This document shows positions 9,474 through 18,900 of a DNA stretch of 64,000 nucleotides, one piece after another. The stretch lies in the NCBI RefSeq assembly GCF_024169655.1, contig NZ_JALJWV010000001.1:5624001-5688000 (forward strand). The letters run 5' to 3'. A model generated the notes under the pieces. That model had not been told where the DNA came from. It was given only the letters and a program-made list of their open reading frames with translations, and searched no databases. Both the position numbers and the translations under genes were made by a program. Numbering within the stretch: position 1 is the stretch's first letter; every line of letters begins with the position of its first letter. Origin of the DNA: Pseudomonas marginalis. Its GTDB lineage: Bacteria; Pseudomonadota; Gammaproteobacteria; Pseudomonadales; Pseudomonadaceae.

Positions 9474-10043
9474 ATGTTTTGGTCACTGGCGATTCTCGCC
9501 TACCTGCTCGGCTCGCTGTCCTTCGCCATTTTGCTCAGCCGCCTGACGGGAAATCCCGACCCGCGAATGAGTGGCTCAGGCAATGCCGGCGCCACCAACA
9601 TGTTGCGCCTGGCCGGCAAGAAGCTCGCCGTCCTGACGCTGCTGGGCGACGCCTGCAAGGGCCTGCTGCCCGTACTGATCGCCAGCCTCGCCGGCCTTAC
9701 CCTGCAACAGCAGGCCTGGATTGGCGTGTGCGCCGTCCTCGGCCATCTGTTTCCGTTGTACTTTCGTTTTCGCGGCGGCAAGGGTGTCGCTACGGCGGCC
9801 GGCATGCTGCTGGGGATTTACCCCCCGGCGGCGCTGCTGGCGGTGCTCGCCTGGCTGCTGACGTTCTACCTGACCCGCACCAGCTCGCTGGCCGCGCTGA
9901 TCGCCACGCCGCTCACCCTGCCGTTGCTGGCCTGGCAGGAACCGGCGGCGCTGTTGCCGATGAGCGTGCTGACCCTGCTGATCGTCTGGCGCCATCGCGG
10001 CAATTTACGCGACCTGTTTGCCGGGCGCGAACGGCATTTTTAA
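9474..10043 (+). CDS. plsY: Glycerol-3-phosphate acyltransferase PlsY
   Basis: From the ATG at 9474 this is a 189-residue inner-membrane protein that moves an acyl group from acyl-phosphate to glycerol-3-phosphate, the first step of phospholipid synthesis. The three family motifs are present: SGNAGATNMLR near residue 35, GHLFPLYFRFRGGKGVATAAG near 85-105 and the final HRGNLRDLFAG. Several hydrophobic helices are evident. The start is divergent from folB and the end faces tsaD. Confidence 0.94.
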   Translation: MFWSLAILAYLLGSLSFAILLSRLTGNPDPRMSGSGNAGATNMLRLAGKKLAVLTLLGDACKGLLPVLIASLAGLTLQQQAWIGVCAVLGHLFPLYFRFRGGKGVATAAGMLLGIYPPAALLAVLAWLLTFYLTRTSSLAALIATPLTLPLLAWQEPAALLPMSVLTLLIVWRHRGNLRDLFAGRERHF

Positions 10044-10076
10044 ATCCGGCTGATGAATCCCGCTCACCTTGAGCAC

Positions 10077-11102
10077 TCACAACGGCGACAACTGCTCCAT
10101 CGGCCAGCGTGCCTGCACGCTGATCGCCAGGCTTTCGTGCTGTCCGGCCTGCAGGCGCTGGCAGCCGGCATAAGCGATCATCGCGCCGTTGTCGGTGCAG
10201 AACTCAGGGCGCGCGTAGAACACATCGCCTTTCATGTCGCCGAGCATTTTTTCCAGAGACGCGCGCAAAGCCTTGTTGGCGCTGACGCCGCCTGCAATCA
10301 CCAGGCGCTGCATGCCCGCCTGTTTCAGGGCGCGCTTGCACTTGATGGTCAAAGTCTCCACCACGGCCTGCTGGAACGCCAGCGCGATGTCGCAACGGGC
10401 TTGCTCACTGTCGTCCCCGGCGCTGACGCTGTGCTGCCAGGTGTTCAAGGCGGAGGTTTTCAAGCCGCTGAAGCTGAACATCAGGCCCGGGCGATCACAC
10501 ATCGGCCGCGGGAAGGTGAAGCGGCCGGCGACACCCTTTTCAGCCAGGCGCGCGATTTCCGGACCACCGGGATAATTGAGGCCCATCATCTTCGCGGTCT
10601 TGTCGAATGCTTCGCCGGCGGCATCGTCCAGGGACTCGCCCAACAGCGTGTATTGACCGATCCCATCGACCTGAACCAGCTGCGTATGCCCCCCCGAAAC
10701 CAACAAAGCGACGAACGGGAACTGCGGCGGTGTTTTTTCCAGCATCGGCGCCAGCAGATGGCCTTCCATATGGTGTACGCCGAGGGCCGGAATGTCCCAG
10801 GCAAATGCCAGCGCCTGGGCGCAAGAAGCCCCAACCAGCAGGGCTCCGACCAATCCGGGGCCGGCGGTGTAGGCGATCGCATCGATCTCGGTCGGCACGC
10901 AGCCGGCCTCGTCGAGCACCTGGCGAATCAACGGCAGCATGCGCTTGACGTGATCACGGCTGGCAAGCTCCGGCACCACGCCACCATAGGCACGGTGCAG
11001 GTCGATCTGACTGAACAGTGCATCGGCCAAAAGCCCGCGTTCACTGTCGTAAAGTGCGACACCGGTTTCGTCGCAGGAGGTTTCAAGTCCCAGTACTAGC
11101 AT
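10077..11102 (-). CDS. tsaD: tRNA t6A37 threonylcarbamoyltransferase subunit TsaD
   Basis: A 341-residue ASKHA-fold protein (Gcp/Kae1/TsaD), which with TsaB, TsaC and TsaE makes N6-threonylcarbamoyladenosine at position 37 of ANN-reading tRNAs. It opens with LGLETSCDETGVALY and has the metal-binding HHMEGHL near residue 111-117, LVSGGHTQLV and GGVSANKALR. Full length. It is divergent from rpsU, which shares an intergenic region of about 200 bases; this pairing is conserved in pseudomonads. Confidence 0.95.
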   Translation of the reverse strand: MLVLGLETSCDETGVALYDSERGLLADALFSQIDLHRAYGGVVPELASRDHVKRMLPLIRQVLDEAGCVPTEIDAIAYTAGPGLVGALLVGASCAQALAFAWDIPALGVHHMEGHLLAPMLEKTPPQFPFVALLVSGGHTQLVQVDGIGQYTLLGESLDDAAGEAFDKTAKMMGLNYPGGPEIARLAEKGVAGRFTFPRPMCDRPGLMFSFSGLKTSALNTWQHSVSAGDDSEQARCDIALAFQQAVVETLTIKCKRALKQAGMQRLVIAGGVSANKALRASLEKMLGDMKGDVFYARPEFCTDNGAMIAYAGCQRLQAGQHESLAISVQARWPMEQLSPL

Positions 11103-11305
11103 GGGTTTGCGCCTTGTAGAGGCTGAATTCGAAGGCGCGCATAATAGTCGCCACTCCCCCTCCCGACTAGCGGTTTTCGATCAGAGGCTTTGCATTCCTG
11201 ACAATGAGGGGTTAACATCCGCAACCCTTAAAAACCGACGACCTCAGCCGCGAATTTTTTGCGACGAGAACGTTGATTCCCGGTAATGAAAGAAGGTAGC
11301 TCTGG

Positions 11306-11521
11306 ATGCCAGCCGTCAAAGTAAAAGAGAACGAACCCTTCGACGTAGCTCTGCGTCGTTTCAAGCGCTCCTGCGAAAAAGCCGGTGTTCTGGCTGAAGT
11401 TCGTAGCCGCGAATTTTACGAGAAGCCAACTTCTGAGCGTAAGCGTAAAGCAGCAGCCGCTGTTAAGCGTCACGCCAAGAAAGTTCAGCGCGAGCAGCGC
11501 CGCGCCGTTCGTCTGTACTAA
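11306..11521 (+). CDS. rpsU: 30S ribosomal protein S21
   Basis: A 71-residue basic protein matching S21: it starts [20 protein letters not shown] and ends in the Lys/Arg-rich tail [11 protein letters not shown]21 sits near the anti-Shine-Dalgarno region of 16S rRNA and aids initiation. It is the first gene of the macromolecular synthesis block rpsU-dnaG-rpoD; here, however, 448 bases separate it from dnaG. Confidence 0.97.
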
Positions 11522-11551
11522 TACACAGACGTTCGTAGCAAGCTTCTGCCA

Positions 11552-11575
11552 AGCCCGGCCCTCAGCCGGGCTGTT
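11552..11575 (+). terminator. Terminator-like hairpin after rpsU
   Basis: AGCCCGGC at 11552-11559 pairs with GCCGGGCT at 11565-11572 around a five-base loop, followed by only GTT. The strong stem and weak U-tract fit a partial terminator that keeps S21 expression above that of dnaG, as known for this operon in E. coli. Confidence 0.6.
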
Positions 11576-11969
11576 GGCATTTGCGGATATCGCTTGATGC
11601 TTCATCGTCGACGCCGCACACGCGACCGAGACACAGCTTCACACGTCAGGACTGGCTCTTCTGCCAGCGGTGCGCGTCTCTTCTGACGAGTCTAACAAGG
11701 CTACTGACGAGCACACTTATTTCTTCAAGCAGACGATCGACTGTGTCGGCTGTGCCCATCGATGCGCTTCCGAGGCCCACCATTGGCCTAAACCGGACGC
11801 CGGGGCAACATTTCTTCGCCGAACAGACTGAATAGAAATTAACGTCAGTGAATGTTCGGCAGATACACTTCCTGACAGCCCAAGCAGACGATTGATGGTC
11901 GAGCCATACGATACGTGCGCTTGAGCACTTCACGGGCCCTCATTCCCACGCAGTGATGACGAGAACGCC
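11576..11969. other. Gene-poor gap between rpsU and dnaG (yqeY position)
   Basis: About 390 bases with no convincing gene on either strand. The open frames present (11581-11835 on plus, 11646-11933 on minus) have no recognisable family motif, poor start context and Ser/Arg-rich compositions typical of chance frames. In P. aeruginosa and other pseudomonads I know, a ~150-residue YqeY/GatB-domain protein lies here. I see no remnant of it. The stretch presumably contains the dnaG-rpoD promoters. Confidence 0.55.
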
Positions 11970-13940
11970 ATGGCCGGGCTAATTCCCCAGAGCTTTATTG
12001 ACGACCTTCTGAACCGCACCGACATCGTCGATGTGGTCAGCTCGCGCCTGCAAATGAAGAAGGCGGGCAAGAACTACACCGCCTGCTGCCCGTTTCACAA
12101 GGAAAAGACCCCGTCGTTCAGCGTCAGCCCCGACAAGCAGTTCTACTACTGCTTCGGCTGCGGCGCGGGCGGCAACGCCCTCGGCTTTATCATGGACCAC
12201 GACAACCTGGACTTCCCCCAGGCCGTCGAGGAACTGGCCAAAGCGGCCGGCATGGAAATCCCCCGCGAAGAAAGCGGCCGTCCGCACAAACCGCGACAAC
12301 CCACCGATTCGCCGCTGTACCCACTACTGACCGCCGCCGCCGACTTTTATCGCCAGGCGCTCAAGAGCCATCCGCAGCGCAAGGCCGCCGTCGACTACCT
12401 CAAGGGTCGCGGCCTCACCGGCGAAATCGCCCGCGACTTCGGCCTGGGCTTCGCCCCGCCGGGCTGGGACAACCTGTACAAACACCTGAGCAGCGACACG
12501 CTCCAGCAAAAAGCCATGATCGACGCCGGCCTGCTGGTGGAAAACGCCGAGACCGGCAAACGCTACGACCGCTTCCGCGACCGCGTGATGTTCCCGATCC
12601 GCGACAGCCGCGGCCGGATCATCGCCTTCGGTGGCCGGGTACTCGGGGACGACAAGCCCAAGTACCTCAACTCGCCGGAAACCCCGGTGTTTCACAAGGG
12701 CCAGGAACTCTACGGCCTGTTCGAAGCGCGCAAGAACAACCGCAACCTCGACGAAATCATCGTGGTTGAAGGCTATATGGACGTGATCGCCCTCGCCCAG
12801 CAAGGCCTGCGCAATGCCGTGGCGACCCTGGGCACCGCCACCAGCGAAGAACACTTGAAGCGCCTGTTCCGTGTAGTGCCCAGCGTGCTGTTCTGTTTCG
12901 ACGGCGACCAGGCCGGCCGCAACGCCGCCTGGCGCGCCCTCGAAGCCACGCTGCCGTGCCTGCAGGACGGGCGCCGCGCACGCTTTTTGTTCCTGCCCGA
13001 AGGCGAAGACCCGGACACCCTGGTCCGCTCCGAAGGCACCGACGCCTTCCGCGCGCGCATCAATCAACACGCGCAACCGCTGGCGGACTATTTCTTCCAG
13101 CAACTGACCGAAGAAGCCGACCCGCGCTCCCTCGAAGGCAAGGCGCACATGGCCACCCTCGCAGCGCCGCTGATCGACAAAGTGCCGGGCGCCAACCTGC
13201 GCATCCTGATGCGTCAGCGCCTGCTGGAAATCACCGGACTGAGCGGCGAAGCGGTCAGCCAACTGGTCCACAGCGCGCCGCAAGATGCACCGCCGGCCTA
13301 CGACCCAGGCATGGATTACGACGCCATGCCGGACTATTCCGACTTCCACCAACCGCAGGAGGCCTACACGCCCCAGCAGGAGTGGACACCGAAAAAGCCC
13401 GGCGCCGGCGGCAAGAAATGGGACAAGAAACCCTGGAGCAAAAACGGCAAACGTGGTGATCGCGACGAGGCCTACGCCCCGCGCACCCCGGTGGCCGTAG
13501 AAGCCCCTACTCTGATTGCCCTGCGCACGCTCATCCACCATCCGCAATTGGCGGGCAAGGTGGAGAGTGCCGAGCACTTTGCCAACGAGAGCAACACCTA
13601 TGCCCAGGTACTGATCGCACTGATCGAGGCCGTGCAGAAAAATCCTAAGCTAAACTCCATCCAGCTGATGGCCCGCTGGCATGGCACCGAACAAGGTCGT
13701 TTGTTGAAAGCACTCGCGGAAAAGGAGTGGCTAATTGACGGCGATAACCTTGAACAACAGTTTTTAGACACCATTACTAGGTTATCTGCGGGTCAGCACA
13801 CGCAGACCCTCGATGAACTCATCAAGAGAGCGAGGCAGCCGGGATTATCGGCTGAAGAGCAAATTCAGATAGCAAAACAGATGCGCGACCTCTTAAAACA
13901 GAATGTTTCCGCATCAAACCCGACCTTAACTGGCGCGTGA
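11970..13940 (+). CDS. dnaG: DNA primase
   Basis: A 656-residue bacterial primase that makes RNA primers for DNA replication. The N-terminal CHC2 zinc-binding domain (CCPFHKEKTPSF and CFGCGAGG, residues about 39-66), the TOPRIM catalytic core (VVEGYMDVIAL near residue 265; FDGDQAGRNAAWRA near 311) and a C-terminal DnaB-binding region are all present. A low-complexity linker of about 60 residues, rich in Pro, Tyr and Lys, joins the core to the C-terminal domain, as in other pseudomonads. rpoD follows after 67 bases. Confidence 0.96.
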   Translation: MAGLIPQSFIDDLLNRTDIVDVVSSRLQMKKAGKNYTACCPFHKEKTPSFSVSPDKQFYYCFGCGAGGNALGFIMDHDNLDFPQAVEELAKAAGMEIPREESGRPHKPRQPTDSPLYPLLTAAADFYRQALKSHPQRKAAVDYLKGRGLTGEIARDFGLGFAPPGWDNLYKHLSSDTLQQKAMIDAGLLVENAETGKRYDRFRDRVMFPIRDSRGRIIAFGGRVLGDDKPKYLNSPETPVFHKGQELYGLFEARKNNRNLDEIIVVEGYMDVIALAQQGLRNAVATLGTATSEEHLKRLFRVVPSVLFCFDGDQAGRNAAWRALEATLPCLQDGRRARFLFLPEGEDPDTLVRSEGTDAFRARINQHAQPLADYFFQQLTEEADPRSLEGKAHMATLAAPLIDKVPGANLRILMRQRLLEITGLSGEAVSQLVHSAPQDAPPAYDPGMDYDAMPDYSDFHQPQEAYTPQQEWTPKKPGAGGKKWDKKPWSKNGKRGDRDEAYAPRTPVAVEAPTLIALRTLIHHPQLAGKVESAEHFANESNTYAQVLIALIEAVQKNPKLNSIQLMARWHGTEQGRLLKALAEKEWLIDGDNLEQQFLDTITRLSAGQHTQTLDELIKRARQPGLSAEEQIQIAKQMRDLLKQNVSASNPTLTGA

Positions 13941-13954
13941 GGTCGTAGCTCGGG

Positions 13955-13960
13955 TATAAT
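13955..13960 (+). promoter_or_regulatory. Consensus -10 hexamer upstream of rpoD
   Basis: A perfect TATAAT lies 48 bases before the rpoD start, in the 67-base gap after dnaG. No matching -35 hexamer is obvious at 16-18 bases, so it may depend on an activator or an alternative sigma factor, or be chance. An internal promoter for rpoD is known in this operon in other bacteria. Confidence 0.35.
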
Positions 13961-14007
13961 CCTCGGCTTGTTTTTTGCCCGCCAAGACCTTCAGTGGATA
14001 GGGTGTT

Positions 14008-15858
14008 ATGTCCGGAAAAGCGCAACAGCAGTCTCGTATCAAAGAGTTGATCACCCTGGGTCGTGAGCAGAAGTATCTGACTTACGCAGAGGTCAACGAC
14101 CACCTGCCTGAGGATATTTCAGATCCAGAGCAGGTGGAAGACATCATCCGCATGATTAATGACATGGGGATCCCCGTACACGAGAGTGCTCCGGATGCGG
14201 ACGCCCTTATGTTGGCCGACTCCGATACCGACGAGGCAGCAGCTGAAGAAGCCGCTGCCGCGTTGGCCGCGGTGGAGACCGACATCGGTCGCACGACTGA
14301 CCCTGTGCGCATGTATATGCGTGAAATGGGTACCGTCGAGTTGCTGACACGCGAAGGCGAAATTGAAATCGCCAAGCGTATTGAAGAGGGTATCCGTGAA
14401 GTGATGGGCGCAATCGCGCACTTCCCTGGCACGGTTGACCACATTCTCTCCGAGTACACTCGCGTCACCACCGAAGGTGGCCGCCTGTCCGACGTCCTGA
14501 GCGGTTATATCGACCCGGACGACGGCATTGCGCCACCTGCTGCCGAAGTGCCGCCGCCTGTCGACCCGAAAGCCGTGAAAGCGGACGACGATGCCGAAGA
14601 GGACGACGCTGAAGCCAGCACCGATGACGAAGATGAAGTCGAAAGCGGTCCAGACCCGATCATCGCTGCCCAGCGTTTCGGCGCGGTTTCCGATCAAATG
14701 GAAATCACCCGCAAGGCTCTGAAAAAGCACGGTCGCTCCAACAAGCTGGCAATTGCCGAGCTGGTTGCGCTGGCTGAGCTGTTCATGCCGATCAAGCTGG
14801 TGCCGAAGCAATTCGAAGGCCTGGTTGAACGCGTTCGCAGCGCCCTTGAGCGTCTGCGCGCACAAGAGCGGGCGATCATGCAGCTCTGCGTTCGTGATGC
14901 GCGCATGCCGCGTACTGACTTCCTGCGCCAGTTCCCGGGCAACGAAGTTGACGAAAGCTGGACCGACGCACTGGCCAAAGGCAAGGCGAAATACGCTGAA
15001 GCCATTGGTCGCCTGCAGCCCGATATCATCCGCTGCCAGCACAAGTTGACCGCACTTCAGACCGAAACCGGTCTGACGATTGCCGAGATCAAGGACATCA
15101 ACCGTCGCATGTCGATCGGTGAGGCCAAGGCCCGCCGCGCGAAGAAAGAGATGGTTGAAGCGAACTTGCGTCTGGTGATCTCCATCGCCAAGAAGTACAC
15201 CAACCGTGGCCTGCAATTCCTCGATCTGATCCAGGAAGGCAACATCGGCTTGATGAAGGCTGTGGACAAGTTCGAATACCGTCGCGGCTACAAGTTCTCG
15301 ACCTATGCCACCTGGTGGATTCGTCAGGCGATCACTCGCTCGATCGCCGACCAGGCCCGCACCATCCGTATTCCGGTGCACATGATCGAGACCATCAACA
15401 AGCTCAACCGTATTTCCCGGCAGATGTTGCAGGAAATGGGTCGCGAACCGACCCCGGAAGAGCTGGGCGAACGCATGGAAATGCCTGAGGATAAAATCCG
15501 CAAGGTATTGAAGATCGCTAAAGAGCCGATCTCCATGGAAACCCCGATCGGTGATGACGAAGACTCCCACCTGGGTGACTTCATCGAAGACTCGACGATG
15601 CAGTCGCCAATCGATGTCGCCACCGTTGAGAGCCTTAAAGAAGCGACTCGCGACGTACTGTCCGGCCTCACTGCCCGTGAAGCCAAGGTACTGCGCATGC
15701 GTTTTGGCATCGACATGAATACCGACCACACCCTTGAGGAAGTCGGTAAACAGTTTGACGTGACCCGTGAGCGGATTCGTCAGATCGAAGCCAAGGCGCT
15801 GCGCAAGTTGCGCCACCCGACGCGAAGCGAGCATCTGCGCTCCTTCCTCGACGAGTGA
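14008..15858 (+). CDS. rpoD: RNA polymerase primary sigma factor (sigma-70)
   Basis: A 616-residue sigma-70, the length usual in Pseudomonas. Region 1.1 is at the N-terminus; an acidic insert with DDDAEEDDAEASTDDEDE near residue 190-208 is the non-conserved region; regions 2.1-2.4 (NLRLVISIAKKYTNRGLQF; YATWWIRQAITRSI) recognise the -10 box; region 3 follows; region 4.2 (TLEEVGKQFDVTRERIRQIE) is the -35 helix-turn-helix. It directs transcription of housekeeping genes. A strong terminator follows at once. Confidence 0.98.
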   Translation: MSGKAQQQSRIKELITLGREQKYLTYAEVNDHLPEDISDPEQVEDIIRMINDMGIPVHESAPDADALMLADSDTDEAAAEEAAAALAAVETDIGRTTDPVRMYMREMGTVELLTREGEIEIAKRIEEGIREVMGAIAHFPGTVDHILSEYTRVTTEGGRLSDVLSGYIDPDDGIAPPAAEVPPPVDPKAVKADDDAEEDDAEASTDDEDEVESGPDPIIAAQRFGAVSDQMEITRKALKKHGRSNKLAIAELVALAELFMPIKLVPKQFEGLVERVRSALERLRAQERAIMQLCVRDARMPRTDFLRQFPGNEVDESWTDALAKGKAKYAEAIGRLQPDIIRCQHKLTALQTETGLTIAEIKDINRRMSIGEAKARRAKKEMVEANLRLVISIAKKYTNRGLQFLDLIQEGNIGLMKAVDKFEYRRGYKFSTYATWWIRQAITRSIADQARTIRIPVHMIETINKLNRISRQMLQEMGREPTPEELGERMEMPEDKIRKVLKIAKEPISMETPIGDDEDSHLGDFIEDSTMQSPIDVATVESLKEATRDVLSGLTAREAKVLRMRFGIDMNTDHTLEEVGKQFDVTRERIRQIEAKALRKLRHPTRSEHLRSFLDE

Positions 15859-15864
15859 TCCCAG

Positions 15865-15890
15865 AACCCCCGGCCCAGGCCGGGGGTTTT
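15865..15890 (+). terminator. Rho-independent terminator of rpoD
   Basis: AACCCCCGGCC (15865-15875) and GGCCGGGGGTT (15878-15888) are perfect inverted arms ending in TTTT, seven bases after the rpoD stop. Confidence 0.88.
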
Positions 15891-15993
15891 GCTTTCTACC
15901 GATTTCTTTCTACAGATTCACCACCGCGCAACTCCCCACCCTCGCAATGCCCGTCTACACTCGAAACATTCCCCGTGCCATAACGAGACCGTT

Positions 15994-18900
15994 ATGCCCA
16001 GATTGCCGACTGTGCTGTTGCTGTCGCTGCTGACCTGGACCGCAACGGCTGGCGCCTTGACTCTCACGGAGGATGAGCGTGGCTGGTTGGCGGACCATCA
16101 GGAGCTGCGCCTGGGGGTGGATGCCTCCTGGCCCCCGTTCGAATACCGCGACGAGAATGGTCGCTACCAAGGCTTGGCGGCGGATTACGTGCGCCTGATC
16201 CAGGACCGCCTGGGCGTCAGGATCAAGCTGATCGAGCCAGTGAACTGGAGCGCCGTCCTCGAACAGGCCCGCAATAACCAGCTCGACCTGCTGCCGGGCA
16301 TCATGTCCACCCCCGAGCGCCAGGCTTATATGGCGTTCACGCGGCCATACCTGGACTTCCCCATCGTCATCCTCGCCCATGAAGGCGGTGCGCAACCGCG
16401 CAACCTGAAGGACCTCTACGGGCTCAAGATTGCCGTGGTGGAAAACTACGCGCCCCATGAATTGCTGCGCACGCACCACCCCGACCTCAACCTGGTGGCC
16501 ATGCCAAATGTGAGTTCGACCCTGCAAGCGCTGGCCACTGACGAAGTGGACGCGGTGGTCGGCGACCTGGCTTCGAGCGTGTGGAGCCTGCGCCAGCTCA
16601 AGCTCGATGGCTTGTACGTCAGCGGGGAAACGCCCTACCGCTACCAACTGGCAATGGGCGTGCCTCGTGACAACAAAATACTGGTGGGCATTCTGGACAA
16701 GGTCCTTGCCGACCTCAGCCCGGACGAAACGCAAGCGATCCAGCAACACTGGGTCGGCAGCCTCACCGATCACCACACGTTCTGGACGGATCTGCTGATG
16801 TATGGCCTGCCCGCGGTGCTGCTGTTGAGCACCGTATTGGTCATCGTGATAAGGATCAATCGTCGGCTCAGTTCGGAAATTTCCCGGCGCGTCGCCCTCG
16901 AGCAGGAGTTGCGCAGCAGCGAATATCACTATCGCGGCCTGGTGGAAAGCCTGTCCGCCATTGCCTGGGAGGCCAGCATTGCCGACTTCACCTACAGCTA
17001 CGTGTCGCCGCATGCCGAAGAATTACTCGGTTACCCCCGCGCCCATTGGCTGATTCCGGGCTTCTGGCGCAACATCATTCACCCCGCCGACCTGACGCGT
17101 ACCGAAGCCTATTGCTACCGCGAAACCCGCGCCAACCGTGATCACAGCGTGGATTACCGGGTGATCACCGCCGACGGCCGCTGCCTGTGGGTACGCGACA
17201 TTGTCAGCCTGATCGAACACGGCCATGAACCGGTGCTGCGCGGCTTGATGATCGATATCAGCGACGCCAAGCGCACTGAAGAGGCGCTGCAGTTGTCCGA
17301 GCAAAAATTTGCCTCGGTGTTCCAACAGTGCCCCGACATCCTGGTGATCGCACGGATGTCCGATGGCTGCCTGCTGGAGGTCAACAAAGCGTTTGAGGAC
17401 CAAGTGGGCCTGAAGGCCGAGGACGTAATCGGCAAAACCGCTACCGAGCTGAATATCTGGGGTATCCCGGGCATCGGCCCGGACCTGCTGCAACGGGTGC
17501 AGACCACCAGCATCCGCAACCTGGAAATGCCCTTCCTGCGCAGCAACGGCCAAGCCTTTACCGGGCTGATTTCCGCCGAGCCATTCCAGCTCGACACGAC
17601 CGAAGCCTTGGTAGTGGTGGTGCGGGACATCAGCGAGCTCAAGGAAACCCAGCAACAACTGCAAACGTCCGAAGAAAAATTCGCCAAGGCTTTCCACGCC
17701 TCGCCCGACGGTTTACTGCTGAGCCGTCAGAGCGACGGCCTGCTGATCGAAGTCAACGAGGGGTTCAGCCGTATTACCGGCTTCCCCGCCGCAACCTCCC
17801 TTGACCAATCGACCCTGGACCTGGGCATCTGGGTCGATCTCAACGAACGTAAACGCATGCTGGAGCTGCTGCAACGCGACGGGTCTGTCCGCGACTTCAT
17901 CTGCCATATCCGCCGCAGCGACGGGCAGATTCGGCTCTGCGAGGTGTCCAGCAGCCCGCTGCCCATCGGCGATGACGATTGCATGCTGACCATCGCCCGG
18001 GATATCACCGAGCGCCAACAGATGCAGGAAAAACTGCAACAGGCCGCCACCGTCTTCGAAAGCACCGCCGAAGGTGTGTTGATCACCGACACCCGGCAAA
18101 ACATCAGCGCCGTGAACCGCGCCTTCAGCGAGATCACCGGCTACAGCGAAGCCGAAGCCCTCGGCCACACCCCGCGCCTGCTCGCCTCCGGCCTGCATGA
18201 CAGCGCGTTCTATGCCGCGATGTGGTACCAGTTGACCACTCACGGGCATTGGCAAGGCGAGATCTCCAACCGCCGCAAGAACGGCGAGGTCTACCCCAGT
18301 TGGCTGACCATCAGCGCCGTGCGCAACCGCGACCAGGCGATCACGCACTTCGTCGCGGTGTTTGCCGACATCTCCAGCCTGAAACACGCCCAGGCGCGCC
18401 TCGACTACCAGGCCCATCACGACCCGCTGACCGGCCTGCCCAACCGCACCCTGTTTGAAAACCGGCTACAGGCCGCGCTCACCAATCAACAGGAGAGCGG
18501 CCACCAGGGCGCCGTGTTGTTCCTCGACCTGGACCGCTTCAAACACATCAACGACAGCCTCGGCCACCCCATTGGCGATCTGCTGCTCCAGAACATCGCC
18601 GTGCGCCTCAAGGAGCAACTGCGCGACATCGACACCGTCGCCCGCCTGGGCGGCGACGAATTCATCATCCTCCTGCCCGGCCTGCAACAAGCCAGCGACG
18701 CCCAGTACCTGGCCAATAAACTGCTGGCCTGCTTCACCCCGCCATTCCAGGCGGGCGAACACGAGTTTTTTATCAGCGCCAGCATCGGCACCAGCCTGTA
18801 CCCCCAGGACGGCACGGACGTCGCCACCCTGGTCAAAAACGCCGACGCCGCGATGTACCGTTCCAAAGCCAAGGGGCGCAACCGCGTGGAAGGCTACACC

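Noticed and set aside
11646..11933. Minus-strand frame of 95 codons in the rpsU-dnaG gap
   Set aside because: No family resemblance, no good start context, and it would be antisense within the operon.
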